From contig NC_061119.1 in NCBI RefSeq assembly GCF_002878395.1, forward strand, positions 14,631,462 through 14,695,461: a stretch of DNA of 64,000 bases. Direction: 5' to 3'. Positions 59,133 to 64,000 of the stretch are shown here, piece by piece; position 1 is the first letter of the stretch, and each line of letters starts with the position of its first letter. Origin of the DNA: Capsicum annuum. Lineage: Eukaryota > Streptophyta > Magnoliopsida > Solanales > Solanaceae. Under the pieces are notes generated by a model. That model saw only the letters and a list, made by a program, of their open reading frames with translations. It was not told the origin of the DNA and did not search any database. Made by a program: the position numbers and the translations under genes.

Positions 59133-59396
59133 TTCTTCAAGAATTCACTACCTTAAGTCATCTACACCTGGAATACAGAAACGACTCTGACAACGGAAAA
59201 CACTATCTCCCCCTTGGGAGAAAACCTCTATTTTTTGATCTTGGACTGACTCTTTTAACTTGACATTGTTGAGATCTTTATCTAGCTTTTCATTTACCTC
59301 GGAAACTAGAGATGATTCAAAACTACTCTAAACCCATATATCACCCTTATCTGTATCGACAAAGCAAACACTTAGTCTAGTAAGCTGATGGACTTC

Positions 59397-60300
59397 CTAA
59401 GCTAACTTCTTCTTAATGTCCTCAACATGAGAAATACTACCCATGGATAGTCTACTAAGAGTGTCGGCCACTTCATTAGCCTTGCCCAAATGATAAAGGA
59501 CACTCATGTCATAATCTTTCAAGAGCTCTAACCACCTTCTCTGACAAAGATTGAGATCTATCTGAGAAAAGACATACTGAAGACTTTTATGATCAATGAA
59601 CACATCTACATGAACACCGTATAGATAATGCCTCAAAATCTTCAAGGCAAAGACTACGGCTGTTAACTCAAGATCATGAGTAGGATAATTTCTCTCATGG
59701 GGTTTAAGCTGTCTGGAGGCGTAGTCTATGACCTTACCATCTTCATGAAGACACAACCTAGACCCACTCTAGATGCATCATAATACACTACGAACCCATC
59801 TGAACCATCTGGGAGAGCTAAGACTAAAGCTGACGTGAGTTGAGTCTTTAACTTCTGAAAACTCTTCTCGCAAGGATCTGACCACTGAAACTTTACTTTC
59901 TTCTGAGTTAATCTAGACAAAAGGAATGAAATAGAAGAATATCCCTTAATAAACCATCTGTAACAGCTAGCCAAACTTAAGAAACTCCTAATATCTGATA
60001 GAGAGATAGGGAGAGTTAACGGTAGTCTACACACATCCTAAGAAAACCATCTTTCTTGCACACGAATAATACTGGAGCACCCCAAGGGGAAATTATGGGC
60101 CTGATGAATCCCTTACTTAAGAGATCCTTTAATTGTTCTTTCATTTCTCTGGGTTCTACTAGTGCCATTCTGTATGGTGGAATAGATATAGGCTGAGTAT
60201 CTGAAAGAAGATCAATGTTGAAGTCTATTTCCCTTTTGGGAGAAATTCTTGGAAGATCTTCGGAAAAGACATCTGAATATTCACCTATAACTAGAACTAA
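59397..60300 (-). pseudogene. gypsy #2 RT remnant and RNase H
   Basis: The N-terminal RT edge ([25 protein letters not shown]) at about 60115-60025 is joined directly to LSDIRSFLSLASCYRWF, which normally follows the RT palm. About 500 bp, including the YIDD block, are missing compared with gypsy #1. RNase H continues well preserved: [25 protein letters not shown], then [18 protein letters not shown] at 59756-59397. Confidence 0.8.
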
Positions 60301-60462
60301 TTCAAGGCTGGAAGTTTCAAAACTAGTGTCGTTAACTCAAACAAAATGATAGACATATCATTTAGATATCATTTTTTGTGCCCAAAGGTAGGAAACAAGC
60401 TGACCTCTGAACGCTGAAGTGCTACCCTTCCACTCAAGGATAGGTTCATTTAAAAACTGATA

Positions 60463-60744
60463 CTAGACTATTCTATTTCTACAGTAAACTGTGGTATAGC
60501 AGGAATGAAGCCAATCCATGCCGAGAATAACATCAAAATCAGTCATCTCTAATTTGACTAAGTATACTGAAGTGACTTTCTGAAATATCATAATTGGGCA
60601 GTTCCTGTATACCAGCTGGGCTATGATGGTTTTACCCACTGGGGTAGAGACTGAAAAGGGCTCTGCTAGGATTTCGGGACTGATTCCAAAATTGCCTGCT
60701 ATATAGGGAGTAACAAAAGACAATGAAGCTCCTAGATCTAACAA
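60463..60744 (-). pseudogene. gypsy #2 aspartic protease
   Basis: LLDLGASLSFVTPYIAGNFG shows the active site with DLG where the family has DPG, explained by one C-to-T change. DFDVILGMDWL ends the domain. Confidence 0.8.
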
Positions 60745-60813
60745 AGCGTAAACATGCTCTTAAAAGATTTGTAACGTACCCGTAACTAAATTAGGAGAAT
60801 TTTCCTGATCCTA

Positions 60814-61962
60814 TCAGGATTGAAGAGCATAGAGACGATTTGGGCGTTGCCCACCAGTAGCACTGGTGGTGGCACCCTGCTGATTCAGGTGATCGAACTG
60901 AACTGAGGAGCACAGATGACTCTGATAACCTAATTGAGGACAGTCTCTAACTCTGTGGCCTAGCTTTCCACAACCTAAATAGACATCACTACCAGCTCTA
61001 AAATCACCCTTGTGGTTCTTACCACAAGTCTGACAAAGGGGATTAGTTCGGCCATTGCTAACACTGCCCTGAGACTTAGAGCCTGGCACTCTATCTCTGT
61101 TACCCTTCCTGAACTTATGAACTGGAGCACTAGCTGAAGAAGTGGCTGGAACTGATGACTTAGGATAAAACTAGGAACGGTTTTCTTCTTCTGATTTAGG
61201 TTGAACGAAGTTGAAACTACCTGTTTTCGCTCTGTTATTATTCTTATCCCTCTGCTTAATCTTCTGCTCTTCTATCTACTTAGCATGAGTCATAAGACTG
61301 GCTAAAGTCATGTCACTATTCAGCAAGGCAGATCTGCACTCATTTACCACGCTATCATTTACCCCTGAAGCAAACTTACTCATCTTGGCTCTGTTGTCTG
61401 TAACCACATGAGGGGCATATCTGGATAATTGATTAAACTTAAGAGAATACTCTTTCGCCGTCATATTTTCCTGCCTGAGATTGATGAATTCTATCACCTT
61501 AGCCTCTCTAAGCTCTTGGGGAAAGAATTTATCTAAGAATGCAGTGACAAACTCCTCCCACTCTATAGGTCCTGCATCATCTGACCTCTCTAACTTCCAC
61601 TATTTGAACCAAGTATGAGCCATTTCCTATAAATAATATGCAACTAGCTCAGTACTCTCAACAGTAGTCACCCTCATAATGTCTGTCACCTTCTGAACCT
61701 GATCAATGAATTCTTGAGGGTCCTCCTCTACCTTAGACCCGAGGAAGGATGGAGGATGCATTCGGGTGAAGTCCCAAATCCTAACTACGACTGAATTGGC
61801 CACAAGGTTGGCTAGAATGACTGCTGGACATTCATTTTGAGCGGAAACTAACTGAACAAGAGTAGTGAATGCGGCCCTGAACTCCGCATGAGAAACATGA
61901 TCTCCCAAAGGATCTTCAGGCTGAGGGGCTGACTGATTTTCGTTTCTACTTTTAGGAGACAT
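60814..61962 (-). pseudogene. gypsy #2 gag with zinc knuckle
   Basis: The ATG at 61962 follows a pyrimidine-rich CTTTTACAGAAC leader. Capsid landmarks are FLGSKVEEDPQEFIDQVQKV and FINLRQENMTAKEYSLKFNQ. YLGCGKLGHRVRDCP at about 60965-60920 is the CCHC knuckle with the first Cys altered. Stops at about 61625, 61600, 61275 and 61170 break the frame, most at expected Gln codons. Confidence 0.8.
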
Positions 61963-61999
61963 GTTCTGTAAAAGAAAGGGAAAAATAAATTAGACTGAG

Positions 62000-62967
62000 A
62001 GATTGACTTGAGATTATGCTCACTTGAACGACAAGAATACCGACATCATCTAAATCACTAAAAATCTCATAATCTTCAAATAGCAATAAATGGGTATGAA
62101 CCCTAATTCAAAAATCATGTAAAATTAACTTCAAAATTAATTTTAGGCACAAGGATGAAAGAATTATTCTTATTGAAAACCCCACATACCTTAATTGATG
62201 ATTAAATGGAGAAACTTGAACTTTGAGTTCCTATTTATGTTCGTGAAGATAGATTCTTGAAGTTCTTGAATTGAGAATCTTTAATTTTGAGCTACCTTGA
62301 AAAAATAATGGTGGAATTTGATGAAAATTAAGCATAATAGGCTTAGAATAGGTTTAATCCTCTGTTATACATGATTTAGGAGCTTGATAAAAGATTAAAT
62401 TGCCCTTTTAAAATATAACTCGGGATTGGGAAAATCCTGATTTGGCATACCAGCGTGACGTGCCGCTATCGCGGTGGCTTACTGGAAAACGGACGACTGT
62501 ATTTGTCGGCCTCTGTCATGACGCAGTAAAATTGCATTGCATCACTAGAAAAAGGACGAGTGTTGTTTTACACATCACCACGACGCAATGACTATCCAAT
62601 TGGGAATTTTGGCGCGATACAAGCTGATTGCAATAAGCTACTGAAAAGGGACGAACGAGAACTAGAACTTCATTGCAATGCAGGATAATCGTGGTGCTTC
62701 ACTGGAATCGGATAATTGCAAATTCGTCCTCAACCGCGACGTAGTGCTTACCGAGATGCCCTACCGTATTAACTAAAATCGCCCTAACTTCTCAATCGAG
62801 TATCAGATTAAGGTGAAATTGGTATCGTTGGAAAGCTAATTGAATTATCTACACATTGTAGGTCTATATCCAAAAAATTCTACTCGTATTAAGAGTTATT
62901 CATTTTGAAAGTTGACTCTTGACTTACTAGGAGCTAAACTAAGCTAGGAAAAATATGGGGTATTACA
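62000..62967 (-). repeat. LTR 5' portion (U3 side) of gypsy #3 / family A
   Basis: The plus-strand end GGGGTATTACA abuts the purine tract of element #3. Its last 250 bp are a diverged relative of the end of the #2 LTR (ATCGTTGGAAAGCT, TTCATTTTGAA, AGCTAGGAAAAATAT). GC-rich CGCGGTGG and GACGCA motifs lie at 62450-62760. The join to element #2 near 62000 is not defined. Confidence 0.6.
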
Positions 62968-64000
62968 ATATCTCCCCTTGGGAACATTCACCCTTGAATG
63001 AGACTAGTTAAACTAAAGATACTGAGGTATTAAGGCTATATGATGGCGTACACAACTGAAACTAATTGCATGACTAAATCTAAACCATACTGAGTGATTG
63101 AACTAATCTGCGAGTGCATGAATTTACATGAAGATAGCTATATGGCTGAATCTAAGACTGGAGAAAAACTAAATTAAGGAGGAATATTACCTTCGGTTTA
63201 ATCTGAGTTTGTGGAGAAGAAGTGAGGATACTTGGCACACATGTCGGCTTCTGTTTCCCAAGTAGCACCCTCAACCGACTGATTTCGACATAGAACTTTG
63301 ACTAAGGGAACTTCTTTGTTCCTTAGTCTACGGATCTGATAATCAAGAATCTCTACTGGAAGTTCTTTGTAAGAAAGGCTATTCTAAATTTTTGTGCTTT
63401 CTAGAGGGACTACAACAGTTGAATCACCCATGCACTTCTTCAATTAGGACACATGGAATACTGGATGAACTGAAGATAAGTCTGTGGGTAGCTCAAGTTC
63501 ATACACTACCTTTCCAACACGGCTCTAAATCCAGTAGGGACCTACATTGGGGACTAAGCTTCCCTTTTTTTCCAAATCTCTTCACCCCTTTCATGGGTGC
63601 GACCTTTAAATACATAAGATCATCTACTTCAAACTCAAGATCCCTTCTTCTTACATATGTATAAGATTACTGATGACTCTGAGCTTCTTTCAATCTCTCT
63701 CGGATCAACTAGACTTTCTCCATGGCTTAAAATACCATATCTGGCCCAATCAAAGTGACCTCACCTACTTCGAACCAACCGATCGGTGATCTACATCTCC
63801 GCCCATAGAGAGCCTCAAGCGGGGACATCTAAATAATAGAATGGTAACTATTATTTTAGGCAAACTCGATCAACGACAAGTGGTCATCCCAACTGCCTTT
63901 GAAGTCATGACACATGCTCTCAACATATCTTCTAAGGTATGATTGGTCCTCGCTGCCTGACCATCTATCTGCGGATGAAAAGATGAACTGAGATAAACTT
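62968..64000 (-). mobile_element. Ty3-gypsy element #3 (family A), cut by window end
   Basis: A polypurine tract CCAAGGGGAGATAT (minus, 62968-62981) is followed upstream by a 3' UTR and, from about 63225 to 64000, by chromodomain and integrase sequence collinear with 49165-49935 of gypsy #1 (TTCTGTTTCCCAAGTAGCACC, GTTCTTTGTAAGAAAGGCTATTCT). The close match shows that #1 and #3 are the same family. Stops and frameshifts are numerous; the rest lies outside the window. Confidence 0.8.
63225..64000 (-). pseudogene. gypsy #3 chromodomain and C-terminal integrase (partial)
   Basis: On the minus strand the CR segment (LVKVL..NQSVEGATWE-like, about 63310-63230) and the preceding SLLKKCMG.., RSPIGW and DKWS.. 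blocks are recognisable, but no open piece exceeds about 100 codons. The [19 protein letters not shown] stretch lies near 63910-63960. Confidence 0.65.

Larger units (their letters stand above)
55016..61999 (-). mobile_element. Ty3-gypsy element #2 (family B, chromodomain type), 5' LTR lost
   Basis: On the minus strand gag (61962 on), protease, RT, RNase H, integrase and chromodomain lead to a purine tract (AAGGGGGAGATAT, 57479-57491) and a complete 3' LTR at 57478-55016. Upstream of gag there is neither a TGGTATCAGAGC primer site nor a matching 5' LTR. Foreign LTR-like sequence begins within about 50-100 bp, so the 5' end was deleted. Confidence 0.8.

Noticed and set aside
1..64000. CRISPR arrays, bacterial-type operons, riboswitches, rRNA
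   Set aside because: No evenly spaced identical repeats with unique spacers, no Shine-Dalgarno-led gene runs and no rRNA signatures. The content is plant nuclear repeats throughout.

Overview
This window is gene-poor, AT-rich plant nuclear DNA, almost certainly from a Solanaceae species. Capsicum or Solanum is likely, but the genus is inferred, not proven. The evidence is a dense layer of nested transposable elements: LTR retrotransposons of both superfamilies, Mutator-like (MULE) elements with long terminal inverted repeats, hAT-type MITEs, two tRNA-derived SINEs of the type common in nightshades, and a fragment of an endogenous plant pararetrovirus. I found no rRNA, no tRNA gene, no CRISPR array and no conventional multi-exon host gene.

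Layout. 1-3.3 kb: two small related genes (633-800 and 2030-2251), each with a TATAAATAG box and a protein ending in an asparagine run, embedded in degenerate palindromic repeats around ATCTGTTGCAACAGAT. 5.3-7.1 kb: decayed pararetrovirus fragment (movement protein) and an oppositely oriented coiled-coil ORF. 7.9-18.6 kb: four MULE or foldback elements, three with exact 9-bp target duplications. One is 4.1 kb and carries remnants of a Ulp1-type protease gene and a MULE transposase. Two hAT MITEs and two SINEs also lie here. 19.65-26.32 kb: complete but dead Ty1-copia element on the minus strand with a 5-bp target duplication. 26.9-30.1 and 31.4-36.2 kb: two copies of a short non-autonomous copia family; the second has a solo LTR inside its right LTR. 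36.9-37.5 kb: a 207-bp triplication. 40.57-49.16 kb: a large-LTR, coding-free Tat/Ogre-like element on the plus strand with a 70-bp tandem array, joined to the truncated end of a gypsy element. 49.2-64 kb: three chromodomain (Tekay/Del-like) Ty3-gypsy elements in the same (minus) orientation, in an A-B-A family arrangement.

How the parts relate. Nothing here forms a metabolic operon or pathway. The elements record repeated nesting, illegitimate deletion and mutational decay. Most stop codons in the gypsy reading frames can be explained as C-to-T changes (CAG, CAA or CGA to stop), as expected of methylated, silenced DNA. The least explained parts are the poly-Asn gene pair with its palindromic repeats, the protease-carrying MULE, and a putative 72-bp in-frame intron in the copia gag.
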